The notes: generated from the letters alone by a model not told the origin. DNA of 51,506 nt from Clostridia bacterium (GCA_900766495.1 CAAFVM010000030.1:1-51506); one strand, 5' to 3'; shown: positions 6,781 to 15,728, numbered from the stretch's first letter. Numbers and translations: made by a program.

Positions 6781-9141
6781 ATGGAAGAAAGACTAAAAAC
6801 GGCAAAACGCGCGCGTAAATTAAGCAAAACGCTTTTAATTGCGGCGCTCACTTCGGTTTCGGTTATTTCGGCGTTGCTATTTACAAGCTGTAAAAAAGAA
6901 CAACAGCCGACAACAACGCACACTCACACGTTCGACCTTACCGTTTACGACAAAGACGGCACGGGACACTGGCACCCTGCCACCTGCGAACACACCGACC
7001 AAAAAGGAGATTTCGAACGGCACGTTTTCGACGACGGAGTATTCGCCATACAACCTACGGCAACCACCCCGGGAACCAAAATTTACACCTGCGAAAAATG
7101 CGAGTATAGTTACACTCAAACCGTGCCTGCCCTCGGCGCCGCCGACAACGAGGTAATAATAGACGTTTCGGCTATAAAAAGCGTTGTTTACGACAATCGC
7201 GCCCACGGCATTACAGAAGAAAACGTAACCAAAAAAGGCGACGGCGCGGTTACAATCGAGTATAAACAGAAAAACCGGAGCGACGACGAATACGGCGAAA
7301 CAAAACCCGTAAACGCGGGCGAATACACCGTACGCGTAAAAGTAGCGGCGACCGACGATTATAAAGCCGGCGAAAAAACCGAAGACTTTACAATAACCGC
7401 CCGCCCGCTCACAATCGCTCCGCTTACAAAAACTTACGACGAAAGCGCGGCGTTCGAACCGGTAGCTGCCGAAAACGTAGCTTCGGGCGATTCTATAACC
7501 GTTACCGTTACTTTAAAATCGGCAGACGCCGGAACGACCGAGATAGAACTTGTTGAATTGAACGGAGACAAAAAAGAAAACTACACTATAGATGAAAGCG
7601 CGATAGAAGCCGCAATCACGCCTATCGTAATCGAGTTCCCCTCGTACGGGTTTGAAAAAACTTACGATGCCTCGCCCGAAGTGAATATGAACTTGTATCA
7701 GGACAGCGGCGTTTTAAACGGCATACTGCACCTGCGCGTAATTTTGAACCACTTCAACGCAGGCACTTATACCGCAAACGACAGCATTTCGTTCTCGTCG
7801 TGGACTTTAGAGGGTTTGAACGGAGCCAAAGCGGAAAACTACACTATGAAGTTTCCCACTAACTCTTTCGGCGAATATATACCGGGCAAAATTACACCCG
7901 CATATTTGAATATGGCTGCCGAACATCGCGCTTACGTAAACGACGCCTCGATACAAGAGGTTTACGAATTCACCGCCGAAGACGGACTTTTGGGCAACGA
8001 CGAATGCAAGTTAAAAACCGGCAAAAATCTTACTTTATACATAGGCTATAACACTATTGACAACAAAAACTATTACACTTTGACAAACCGCAACTACGCC
8101 CTGTCAAGTTCTTCTATACGCATGATAATAGTGTTGCGTGATAAATACGGCACGGCAAAAATGAACATAACCGATTCGCTCGATTTGTCCGACGGAATGA
8201 CTTTGACCGGCGTTGTAGGCGGCGGTATATTCAAATTGAACCAAACCACCTACGTAACCGACCTTAAAGACGCGCAAAACGTTGTAAAAATCAAAGTGCT
8301 TTACGGCAAAGAGTTTGTAGACGCGGAAGAAGCGAATTTGGGCGATACCGCGCAAATAACAATTCAAGGAGCCGCTCGCAAAACGAATATTAAAGAATAT
8401 TCGGCTTTGTCGGAAGTAAAAACCGAAACCGCAACGCGCGCCATTATAAAATTAACCACGGCTGACGACTCGAACGTTACAAGTTACGATATGACGTGGA
8501 AGCCTTTCGTAACCATGGGCGGTTCAAGAGTTACGGCTTCGATTATTCAAATTTACGAAATATTCAATTACACCCGCACAGTGTTGCAAACCATTCCAAG
8601 GCACCGTTCCGTATACGTAAGCTTTAACTTCGATACGCCCGTCGCGCTTACTACCTCTATGAAAGACCGAGTTGTTCTTTCAATAACCCGACACGGCTCG
8701 GACTATCAGGTTTCGGAAAGCGCGTCAATCACCTATTACGAAAGCGCACACTCTTACGGATATGATTATTGCGGTACCTGCGAAAATTGCTATTATACGT
8801 CGCCGAACGTGCATCCGGCGCTGAAGTTAAACGGCAACGGCAACAGTAGAAGCAATTCCTTTGCTCCCGGCGAAGCAGGAACTTTGCATTATATAAGAAT
8901 CGACCCGAACGAATATAAGTCGGGCAAATGTAGTATATTAGGACAACGCAAGTATTTTTACAACGGATTTAAACTTTATTACTACGACGGTTGGGAAAAA
9001 ACTTATAATCTTGTAGAACCCGACGAAAACGGCATATATACTTTCCAAGCCGGCGCTTATTTCGCGGTTATTGAAGTCACCGAGGAACTGGCAGCATGCC
9101 CCGATATTGAACTTTATTTCTTGAGTTTAGTTAAAAATTAA
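6781..9141 (+). CDS. Surface lipoprotein A with MBG/YDG-type repeat domains
   Basis: The 786-residue protein has a signal segment (about residues 17-34) ending in the lipobox LLFTSC, so Cys37 or so is the likely lipidated residue. A His- and Cys-rich module follows (HTHTF, HWHPATCEH, CEKCEYSY). Domains of the MBG/YDG kind come next: VVYDNRAHGIT, PVNAGEYTVRVKV, ARPLTIAPLTKTYDES and FEKTYDASPEV. The remaining C-terminal half is beta-rich and unrecognised, with a CGTCENC motif near residue 665. It should sit on the outer cell surface and may bind glycans, proteins or host ligands. AAAGGAG precedes the ATG. In this sequence no forward consensus promoter lies in the upstream switch, so the gene is probably silent until the segment inverts. 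A weak forward match (TTGCCT-17-TATGAA) in the switch could give basal expression. Confidence 0.85.
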   Translation: MEERLKTAKRARKLSKTLLIAALTSVSVISALLFTSCKKEQQPTTTHTHTFDLTVYDKDGTGHWHPATCEHTDQKGDFERHVFDDGVFAIQPTATTPGTKIYTCEKCEYSYTQTVPALGAADNEVIIDVSAIKSVVYDNRAHGITEENVTKKGDGAVTIEYKQKNRSDDEYGETKPVNAGEYTVRVKVAATDDYKAGEKTEDFTITARPLTIAPLTKTYDESAAFEPVAAENVASGDSITVTVTLKSADAGTTEIELVELNGDKKENYTIDESAIEAAITPIVIEFPSYGFEKTYDASPEVNMNLYQDSGVLNGILHLRVILNHFNAGTYTANDSISFSSWTLEGLNGAKAENYTMKFPTNSFGEYIPGKITPAYLNMAAEHRAYVNDASIQEVYEFTAEDGLLGNDECKLKTGKNLTLYIGYNTIDNKNYYTLTNRNYALSSSSIRMIIVLRDKYGTAKMNITDSLDLSDGMTLTGVVGGGIFKLNQTTYVTDLKDAQNVVKIKVLYGKEFVDAEEANLGDTAQITIQGAARKTNIKEYSALSEVKTETATRAIIKLTTADDSNVTSYDMTWKPFVTMGGSRVTASIIQIYEIFNYTRTVLQTIPRHRSVYVSFNFDTPVALTTSMKDRVVLSITRHGSDYQVSESASITYYESAHSYGYDYCGTCENCYYTSPNVHPALKLNGNGNSRSNSFAPGEAGTLHYIRIDPNEYKSGKCSILGQRKYFYNGFKLYYYDGWEKTYNLVEPDENGIYTFQAGAYFAVIEVTEELAACPDIELYFLSLVKN

Positions 9142-9184
9142 ACTTTAACGCTTTACTTTAACTTTTACACGCAAAAAAACATAG

Positions 9185-9226
9185 AAAAAACGAACCCTGA
9201 TTTTTTATATCGGAGTTCGTTTTTTT
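9185..9226 (+). terminator. Terminator of lipoprotein A
   Basis: The stem AAACGAAC / GTTCGTTT has an extended, partly paired stem and a T-run. It is nearly identical in sequence to the terminator after lipoprotein B (13100-13141), which points to duplication of the whole cassette. Confidence 0.85.
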
Positions 9227-9246
9227 ATGGGGTTTGTTTGATAAAA

Positions 9247-9275
9247 TGTACATCTATTAGCTTAATTGATGCACA
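9247..9275. other. Candidate recombination site 3 (left border of switch 2)
   Basis: The left arm TGTACATCTATTA (9247-9259), centre GCT (9260-9262) and right arm TAATTGATGCACA (9263-9275) have the same 13-3-13 plan and arm consensus as sites 1 and 2. Confidence 0.7.
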
Positions 9276-9384
9276 TAATTATTATATTTTTATAATAGGA
9301 ACGCAATTTTAGTTATATTTTAAATGGGTAATAAAGCTTATTATTTGACAAACAGCATAATATTTGTTATAATCTATTAAAAAA
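9276..9384. other. Switch 2: candidate invertible promoter segment (ON orientation)
   Basis: This 109-bp AT-rich segment lies between sites 3 and 4, directly upstream of lipoprotein B. It is homologous to switch 1 in reverse orientation. Its consensus promoter reads rightward into lipoprotein B, so this locus appears to be in the expressed state. Confidence 0.75.
9345..9373 (+). promoter_or_regulatory. Consensus promoter in switch 2 driving lipoprotein B
   Basis: A perfect TTGACA (9345-9350), 17-bp spacer and perfect TATAAT (9368-9373) are present. The -10 box ends 11 bp before site 4, almost the same geometry as in switch 1 relative to site 1. Confidence 0.9.
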
Positions 9385-9413
9385 TGTTCTTTAATTAAAC
9401 TATTTTATGCACA
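9385..9413. other. Candidate recombination site 4 (right border of switch 2)
   Basis: The left arm TGTTCTTTAATTA (9385-9397), centre AAC (9398-9400) and right arm TATTTTATGCACA (9401-9413) fit the same plan. It is the most degenerate of the four. Read inverted, its core matches site 3 (AATTAARCTA) except for one centre base, so current inversion competence of switch 2 is less sure than for switch 1. Confidence 0.6.
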
Positions 9414-9466
9414 TATAGGCGTAGCGTTTATACATTATAAATTTTACTTTTATGGAGTATTAAGCA

Positions 9467-12400
9467 ATGAAAAAGTTTATACTTTCTGTTTTGTGTTTTA
9501 CTTTTTTGTTTTCCGCGGCGTTTTTTGTAAACGGTTGCCAAAAAAAGCACGAACACTCTTTTACGGTAAAAGCCGTTAATGACGAGTATTTGTCAGCCGC
9601 CGCCGATTGCACGAATAAGGCAAAGTATTTTTACTCTTGTTCCTGCGGCGAGAAAGGAACGAAAACTTTTGAGTACGGCGAACCTCTCGGACACTCTATG
9701 GGCGGGTGGCAAATCGTAAAACAGCCTACCGAAACCGAAAAAGGTTTAAAAACAAGAAAATGCAAGCGAAACAATTGCGATTATTCCGAGAGCGAGGATA
9801 TTCCTATGCTTTCCCATACGCATAAATTCACGGAACAATCCGCCGCCAAAGATTATTTGGCAACGGCAGCGACCTGTACCGAAAAAGCAACCTATTACTA
9901 CTCTTGTTCCTGCGGCGAGAAAGGAACGGAAACTTTTGAGTACGGCGAACCGCTTGGGCACAGTTTTACGAATTACGTTTCGGACAATAACGCAACGTGC
10001 ACAGAGGACGGAACTAAAACGGCTAAGTGCAACCGTTGTGATGAAACGGATACTGTTATCGACATAGGTTCCGCCAAAGGACATAGCGAAGTAATCGATA
10101 AGGCAAAAGCCGCGACTTGTACCGAGACCGGCTTAACCGAAGGCAAGCATTGCTCTGTTTGCAATAAAATTTTAATAAAACAAGATATTATCCCCGCCAA
10201 AGGACATACATATTCCGAAAAATGGACGTATAACGAAAGCGAACATTGGCATTCGGCAACTTGCGGGCATAACGTGGAAAAAGACCGCGCAACGCATACG
10301 TTTGACGAAAACAAAAAATGCACCGTTTGCGATTATATAACGGTTAAACCTTTGGGGCTTGAATTGCAATCGTCCGTATTCAATATCGATAAGTCGAATA
10401 AAACGGGCTATCTTAAAGTTGCGAACGCCGTTACCGATTACGATTTCAGCGATAAGTTCACTGTTGCCAACGGCGCAAGGTTCGACGTTTGCACCGATAA
10501 ACAATGTAATAATAAAATAGCAAGCAAAAAAACCGATATTGTTGCAGGCGATAATATTTTCTATATTCTCGTAACTAACGGCAACGACGTTGCAAGTTAT
10601 ACCGTTACTCTTCGTCGCAGACCGCTCTACGCAGTATCGTTCAATGCAAACGGCGGAACGGCGGTAAACAGTCAGACGGTAGAAGAGGATACTATCATTT
10701 CCGAACCCGTTACTACAAGAGCAGGCTATACTTTCATAAGTTGGAGTTACGACTTTACTCAACCTATAATTGAAGATACTATAATAACAGCCGCTTGGAC
10801 TGCAAATACCGACACGGCGTATAAAGTCGAATATTATCTGGAAAATATCGATGACGCCGATTATTCTTTATACGAAACGATTAATTTACAAGGAACCACC
10901 GATACTACCGCAACGGCTGAAATAAAAACGTACGACCATTTCACGTTTAATGAAAAGAAGAGTATTTCAAGCGGAAACGTTTCGTGTGACGGAAGCCTTG
11001 TTTTGAAAGTATATTACACAAGAAACACCTATACCCTGTCAAATGCAAATACTTCATACGGCGAAATAACAAACGCGGCTACTAAAAAATACGGCAGCGA
11101 AATAGATAGCGTTGCGACCGAGTATTTAGGCTGCGAATTTTTAGGTTGGTATAACGTGGAAGAATTACTTTCTACTGCAAAAGAATATACGTTTACCATT
11201 GTAAATAACGTTACCGCAAAATTTAAGGTTAAAGCCGAAATGTCAAACTTTAACTTTAACTCTTCCGTTGATACTTGCAATATAACGGTGGTAAAGAATA
11301 AAACCGTTTCCGAAATAATAATCCCCGATTACGTTACTTCTATCGATAATGATGCGTTCTATGGTTGTAATTCACTTGCAAGTATTACTTTGCCGTTTGT
11401 GGGCGCAAGCAGAACGGCAAGTGACGGATACAATGAGGTTTTCGGATATATTTTCGGATATACAACAACTTCAAGCTGGTCATCTGTTAGCGGCGCAACG
11501 TATCAATATAATTTTTTTAACGGCAATTATTATCACTATTATATTCCTGCAAGTTTAAAAACGGTTATTTTAAGCGACGTCGTTACTTCTATCGGTGATT
11601 ATGCGTTCAAAAATTGCAGCAGACTTACAAGCGTAACTATCGGCAACGGCGTGACTTCTATCGGTGATTATGCGTTCAAAAATTGCAGCGGACTTACGAG
11701 CATAACTATCCCGAACGGCGTGACTTCTATCGGTGGTATTGCGTTCGAAAATTGCAGCGGGCTTACAAGCGTAACTATCCCTGACAGCGTTACTTCTATC
11801 GGTGAGTGGGCGTTCAGAGATTGCAGCGGGCTTACAAGCATAACGCTCCCCGACGGCGTTACTTCTATCGGTCGTCTTGCTTTCTGTAATTGCAGCGGCC
11901 TTACGAGCGTAACTATCGGCAACGGCGTTACTTCTATCGGTGATAGTGCGTTCAGCGGTTGCAGCGGCCTTACGAGCGTAACTATCCCTGACAGCGTTAC
12001 TTCTATCGGTATGTGGGCGTTCAAAGATTGCAGCGGACTTACAAGCGTAACTATCGGCAACGGCGTGACTTCTATCGGTGAGTGGGCGTTCCAAGGTTGC
12101 AGCGGACTTACGAGCGTAACTATCGGTAACGGCGTTACTTCTATCGGTTCTTCTGCGTTCGAAAATTGCCGCGGACTTACGAGCATAATAATCCCCGACA
12201 GCGTTACTTCTATCGGTTCTTCTGCGTTCAGCGGTTGCAGCGGAATAAAAAGTCTTGTGGTTACAATAGGAAACAAGAAATATCACAGCACAAATAATTG
12301 TATTATCAAAACCGACACAAAAAAATTGGTAGTAGGTTGTAAAACGAGCGTTATACCTTCGGACGGCAGCGTTACTTCTATCGGCTATCAAGCGTTCTAT

Positions 12401-13045
12401 GGTTGCAGCGGGCTTACGTGCGTAACTATCCCGAACAGCGTTACTTCTATCGGTGATTATGCGTTCGAAAATTGCAGCGGGCTTACGTGCGTAACTATCC
12501 CGAACAGCGTTACTTCTATCGGTGATTATGCGTTCGAAAATTGCAGCAGACTTACAAGCGTAACTATCGGCAACGGCGTGACTTCTATCGGACGTTATGC
12601 ATTCAGTGGTTGCAGCGGCCTTACAAGCGTAACTATCCCGAACAGCGTTACTTCTATCGATTGGGGTGCGTTCAAAGATTGCAGCGGACTTACGAGCGTA
12701 AAATGGAATGCCGAAAACTGCACAAGCGCAGGCTCTTCTTCGTATCCTATATTTAGTAATTGTTCAAAATTAACCAGCGTAACTATCGGCGAAAACGTTA
12801 AAATAATTCCGAATTATGCGTTCAGTGGTTGCAGCGGACTTAAAATCGTGTTCTATAAAGGCACGGCGGAGCAATGGAAGAAAATTTTAATTGGCAGTGA
12901 TAATAGTTATTTAACAAATCGTAATCGTTATTATTACAGCGAAACCGAGCCTGCGCTAAATTCTGACGGCACGGCATACGCCGGCAATTACTGGCACTAC
13001 GACACCGACGGCGTAACCCCCGTCATCTGGAAAAAAGAAAACTAA
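9467..13045 (+). CDS. Surface lipoprotein B with His/Cys modules, an InlB-type repeat and BspA leucine-rich repeats
   Basis: The 1192-residue protein has a signal peptide with lipobox VNGC (Cys24). Residues about 25-290 are repeated His/Cys modules of the kind CSCGEKGTKTFEYGEPLGH and CDYSESEDIP. A Listeria-Bacteroides (InlB B-type) repeat follows near residue 390 (VSFNANGGTAVNSQTV, RAGYTFISWS). About 18 BspA-like LRR_5 repeats then run to about residue 1120, each with the pattern VTSIGDYAFKNCSGLTSVTI. An insert beginning LPFVGASRTASDGYNEVF interrupts the first repeats and recurs in the third lipoprotein of this window (44034-45245). BspA-type proteins act in adhesion and surface binding; this role is inferred. 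The gene is read from the promoter in switch 2 and ends at two hairpins. Confidence 0.92.
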   Translation: MKKFILSVLCFTFLFSAAFFVNGCQKKHEHSFTVKAVNDEYLSAAADCTNKAKYFYSCSCGEKGTKTFEYGEPLGHSMGGWQIVKQPTETEKGLKTRKCKRNNCDYSESEDIPMLSHTHKFTEQSAAKDYLATAATCTEKATYYYSCSCGEKGTETFEYGEPLGHSFTNYVSDNNATCTEDGTKTAKCNRCDETDTVIDIGSAKGHSEVIDKAKAATCTETGLTEGKHCSVCNKILIKQDIIPAKGHTYSEKWTYNESEHWHSATCGHNVEKDRATHTFDENKKCTVCDYITVKPLGLELQSSVFNIDKSNKTGYLKVANAVTDYDFSDKFTVANGARFDVCTDKQCNNKIASKKTDIVAGDNIFYILVTNGNDVASYTVTLRRRPLYAVSFNANGGTAVNSQTVEEDTIISEPVTTRAGYTFISWSYDFTQPIIEDTIITAAWTANTDTAYKVEYYLENIDDADYSLYETINLQGTTDTTATAEIKTYDHFTFNEKKSISSGNVSCDGSLVLKVYYTRNTYTLSNANTSYGEITNAATKKYGSEIDSVATEYLGCEFLGWYNVEELLSTAKEYTFTIVNNVTAKFKVKAEMSNFNFNSSVDTCNITVVKNKTVSEIIIPDYVTSIDNDAFYGCNSLASITLPFVGASRTASDGYNEVFGYIFGYTTTSSWSSVSGATYQYNFFNGNYYHYYIPASLKTVILSDVVTSIGDYAFKNCSRLTSVTIGNGVTSIGDYAFKNCSGLTSITIPNGVTSIGGIAFENCSGLTSVTIPDSVTSIGEWAFRDCSGLTSITLPDGVTSIGRLAFCNCSGLTSVTIGNGVTSIGDSAFSGCSGLTSVTIPDSVTSIGMWAFKDCSGLTSVTIGNGVTSIGEWAFQGCSGLTSVTIGNGVTSIGSSAFENCRGLTSIIIPDSVTSIGSSAFSGCSGIKSLVVTIGNKKYHSTNNCIIKTDTKKLVVGCKTSVIPSDGSVTSIGYQAFYGCSGLTCVTIPNSVTSIGDYAFENCSGLTCVTIPNSVTSIGDYAFENCSRLTSVTIGNGVTSIGRYAFSGCSGLTSVTIPNSVTSIDWGAFKDCSGLTSVKWNAENCTSAGSSSYPIFSNCSKLTSVTIGENVKIIPNYAFSGCSGLKIVFYKGTAEQWKKILIGSDNSYLTNRNRYYYSETEPALNSDGTAYAGNYWHYDTDGVTPVIWKKEN
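11580..12700 (+). repeat. DNA-level tandem repeats (69-bp units) encoding the LRR array
   Basis: Units of 69 bp (23 codons) repeat with high nucleotide identity, each containing blocks such as GTTACTTCTATCGGT and TTGCAGCGGACTTACGAGCG. A spacer of different sequence interrupts the array at about 12245-12360. Identity above protein-level need suggests recent expansion and possible copy-number change by slippage or recombination. The units also create a long open but meaningless frame on the other strand. Confidence 0.9.
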
Positions 13046-13048
13046 AAA

Positions 13049-13078
13049 ATGCCGGCATAATTTTTAATGCCGGCATAA
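13049..13078. terminator. Double palindrome after lipoprotein B
   Basis: The self-complementary ATGCCGGCAT occurs twice in direct succession (13049-13058 and 13067-13076), just after the stop codon. The two copies can pair with each other around AATTTTTA, giving a hairpin followed by an AT-rich stretch. Confidence 0.55.
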
Positions 13079-13099
13079 TTTAAGAAATACTATTATACA

Positions 13100-13141
13100 A
13101 AAAAAACGAACCCCGATTTTTTATATCGGAGTTCGTTTTTT
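13100..13141 (+). terminator. Terminator of lipoprotein B
   Basis: A long stem starts AAACGAACCCCGAT and is closed by ATCGGAGTTCGTTT, followed by a T-run. It matches the terminator after lipoprotein A almost base for base. Confidence 0.9.
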
Positions 13142-13148
13142 TAATGTG

Positions 13149-13224
<76 letters not shown>

Positions 13225-13236
13225 AAGGACTTATAC

Positions 13237-13265
13237 ATTTTATCATATTTCTTAATATTATGCAA
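13237..13265 (-). promoter_or_regulatory. Promoter of tRNA-Ala
   Basis: On the minus strand TTGCAT (13260-13265), a 17-bp spacer and TAAAAT (13237-13242) end 12 bp before the tRNA 5' end. Confidence 0.75.
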
Positions 13266-13643
13266 ACGCTTTTGTGCCGTTATATAAAATTTTTTTATTA
13301 ATTTGTTCGTTTCGCCTGCGCTCATTAGTCATAATTTAAAAAATCGCATATTATCGTGCTATAATTTTGCAAAAACAGCCCGCGCCGCGCTTGACCGAAC
13401 GGGCAGAAAAATCGTATAATAAATTAAGATAAATTAAATCCGAGGCAATTAAGCGATTTATATTTAGCAAATGTTTGTTATATAAGCCGCTCGATTTATA
13501 TAAAACGCCGCATAATAAGCAAGAGGCAGTAGCGACGGGAAACCGACAGCACGCAAAAAGTTATTCAACGCTTATTAAAAAGCAAGCGACAGGCGCGGCG
13601 ATTAAAAAATAAGCAAAAAATTTTTATAAGGAAAATATAAATT
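13266..13643. other. Intergenic region upstream of the pyrophosphatase gene
   Basis: About 380 bp without a credible gene. It is AT-rich with one GC-rich patch (13375-13410). A TATAAT lies near 13360 without a good -35 box. I see no recognisable riboswitch or RNA; it probably holds the 5' leader of the pyrophosphatase gene. Confidence 0.4.
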
Positions 13644-14186
13644 ATGTCTAACGTATGGCACGACGTAGCGCCGGAGCGCGTTTCCCCCAGCGATTTCATT
13701 TGCGTTATTGAAATCGGCAAAGGCAGCAAGAAAAAGTATGAGCTTGACAAACAAACCGGGTATATAATTCTTGATAGAATTTTATACACGTCCACCCACT
13801 ACCCCGCGAATTACGGCTTTATTCCCCGCACTTTGGGCGACGACGGCGACCCGCTGGACGTTCTGCTTTTATGCTCGGAAGCGCTTGAACCGCTCACTTT
13901 GTGCCGCGCCTACCCCATAGGCGTTATTTCGATGCTCGACAACGGCAGGAACGACGAAAAAATAATAGCCATTCCTTTTTCCGACCCGATGTACAACTGC
14001 TACACCGACATTGCGCAACTGCCCGCGCACATTTCCGACGAAATGCGGCATTTCTTTTCGGTTTATAAAAACCTCGAAAACAAAGAAACCGCGGTTAAGG
14101 AAGCAAGCGGACCAGAAGACGCAAAATTAATTATTGAAAAAGCCATTGAAGCTTACGCGAAAAAATTCCCGCAAAACTGTAAATAA
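13644..14186 (+). CDS. ppa: Inorganic pyrophosphatase (family I)
   Basis: This 180-residue soluble enzyme hydrolyses pyrophosphate released by nucleotide, tRNA and polysaccharide synthesis. The family I metal-binding signature DGDPLDVLLL is seen near residue 68. YPANYGFIPRT before it carries active-site tyrosine and arginine, and GKGSKKKYELDK near residue 28 carries active-site lysines. The length is normal. The gene appears to be a single unit, with AAGGAAA as a weak RBS before the ATG. Nothing is odd in the coding sequence. Confidence 0.96.
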   Translation: MSNVWHDVAPERVSPSDFICVIEIGKGSKKKYELDKQTGYIILDRILYTSTHYPANYGFIPRTLGDDGDPLDVLLLCSEALEPLTLCRAYPIGVISMLDNGRNDEKIIAIPFSDPMYNCYTDIAQLPAHISDEMRHFFSVYKNLENKETAVKEASGPEDAKLIIEKAIEAYAKKFPQNCK

Positions 14187-14253
14187 TTTTTTGCCGAAAA
14201 GCTTATAGGCGCAAAAGCCCGCAACTTTGAAATATTTTAACTAATTTTATTGT

Positions 14254-14287
14254 AAAAGTGCGGCTATAAGCCCGTTAACGCGCAGTC
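14254..14287. repeat. Conserved-loop element, copy 2
   Basis: AAAAGTGCG precedes the core GCTATAAGCCCGTTAACG and then CGCAG. The stem is shorter than in copy 1 and has no T-run, so termination is doubtful here. It lies between ppa and the MATE gene. Confidence 0.65.
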
Positions 14288-14324
14288 CGGCTTTAAATTA
14301 AGCAAACGTATTTAAACATTAATT

Positions 14325-15728
14325 ATGAAAACAAATCAACTTACAAGCGAAGAACGCCATAAACAAATGACGACGGCTCCGCTTAAACGGCTGGTTATAA
14401 AAATGGCTTTGCCAACGGTGTTAAGCCAAATAATAACCGTAATATACAACACGGCGGACGGCTATTTCGTTTCGCACATACGCGAGGCTGCAAACAGCGC
14501 GGCGGGCGCGGTAGGCGTGGCATTTTCGCTAATGTCTATAATACAGGCGCTCGGGTTCGGCTTGGGCATGGGCGCGAACACGCTTATAAGCAAGGCGTTC
14601 GGCAGGAAAGACGACGAAATTGCGCACGTTTACGGCAGCAGCGCGTTTTTTGCGGCTTTGCTTTTGGGCGCGGTTATAACGATTTTAGGATTAGCCTTTT
14701 TGGCTCCGCTAATGCGAATTATGGGCGCGAGCGAAACCGTGCTGCCATACGCCTGCGATTATTCGTTTATAATACTTTTAGGCGCGCCTATAATGTGCGG
14801 CTCGTTTGTTCTGAACAACATTTTGCGCTCGCAAGGCGAAGCTTCTTTGTCTATGGTGGGGCTTTGCGCGGGCGGGCTTTTAAACGCCGCGCTCGACCCG
14901 TTGTTTATTTTCACATTTAACATGGGCATAAAAGGCGCCGCTTGGGCTACGATTACAGGGCAAGCAATAAGCTTTATAATTTTGCTTTCTTTCTTTATTT
15001 TTAAAAGAAGCATTGTAAAACTTTCGTTTAAAAAAATATCGTTTAAACCTAAAATTTATTTGGAAATTGCAAAAAGCGGGCTTCCCACCGTGTGCAGACA
15101 GGGGCTTGCCAGCCTTTCCACCGCGCTTTTGAACAACGTGGCGCGCGCCGTTGACCAAACCTACGGCTATAACGACGCCATGGTTGCCGCAATAACCGAC
15201 GCCAACAAACTGTATTTGTTTATAAGAAACGTGGTTGTGGGCATAGGTCAGGGTTTCCAACCGATAGGCGGCTATAACTACGGCGCGGGCAACAACAAGC
15301 GCGTAAGGCAGGCGTTTTGGTTCACTACCCGCCTTGCGACTTATTTTTGCACCGCAGCTTCGGTTATTTTCTTCATTTTTGCCGACAACCTTATTGCGAT
15401 TTTTCACAACGACCCGCTGGTTATTTCGTTGGGGCGCCCCGCGATTTACGCGTTTTCCATCGCGCTGCCGTTTATGGGCTACGCGACTTATGTAAATCAG
15501 CTTTTGCAAGTTTTAGGTTTCAGCGGCAGCGCTTCTTTCCTTGCTTCTTGCCGTCAGGGAGTATTCTTTATTCCGCTTATAATAATTTTGCCGCTGATTT
15601 CGTCGGTTTTCGCGGTTCAATGGGTAACCGCCATTTCCGACCTGTTAACTTTCGCCATTTCAATTCCCTTTCAAATTGCGTTCTTTAAAAAACGACTTAA
15701 CGACGAACCTACGGCGCAAGCCGCTTAA
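14325..15728 (+). CDS. MATE-family multidrug/cation antiporter
   Basis: The 467-residue integral membrane protein has about twelve membrane segments and the two-fold repeat of the MATE family. PLKRLVIKMALPTVLSQI begins the first half and EIAKSGLPTVCRQGLASL the second; the GIGQGFQPIGGYNYGAG signature lies near residue 310. MATE proteins export cationic compounds with proton or sodium influx. No drug or metabolite can be assigned from sequence. It is read rightward behind a conserved-loop element and ends at a strong terminator. Confidence 0.92.
   Translation: MKTNQLTSEERHKQMTTAPLKRLVIKMALPTVLSQIITVIYNTADGYFVSHIREAANSAAGAVGVAFSLMSIIQALGFGLGMGANTLISKAFGRKDDEIAHVYGSSAFFAALLLGAVITILGLAFLAPLMRIMGASETVLPYACDYSFIILLGAPIMCGSFVLNNILRSQGEASLSMVGLCAGGLLNAALDPLFIFTFNMGIKGAAWATITGQAISFIILLSFFIFKRSIVKLSFKKISFKPKIYLEIAKSGLPTVCRQGLASLSTALLNNVARAVDQTYGYNDAMVAAITDANKLYLFIRNVVVGIGQGFQPIGGYNYGAGNNKRVRQAFWFTTRLATYFCTAASVIFFIFADNLIAIFHNDPLVISLGRPAIYAFSIALPFMGYATYVNQLLQVLGFSGSASFLASCRQGVFFIPLIIILPLISSVFAVQWVTAISDLLTFAISIPFQIAFFKKRLNDEPTAQAA

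Noticed and set aside
11570..12391. Long minus-strand open frames opposite the LRR array
   Set aside because: They mirror the 69-bp repeat of the real gene, have low-complexity repeated products and no RBS.
11580..12700. CRISPR array
   Set aside because: The regular units are in frame and translate to LRR_5 repeats; there are no unique spacers and no cas genes.
13266..13643. Riboswitch or known structured RNA upstream of ppa
   Set aside because: I could find no conserved core of a known class and no convincing terminator/antiterminator pair.
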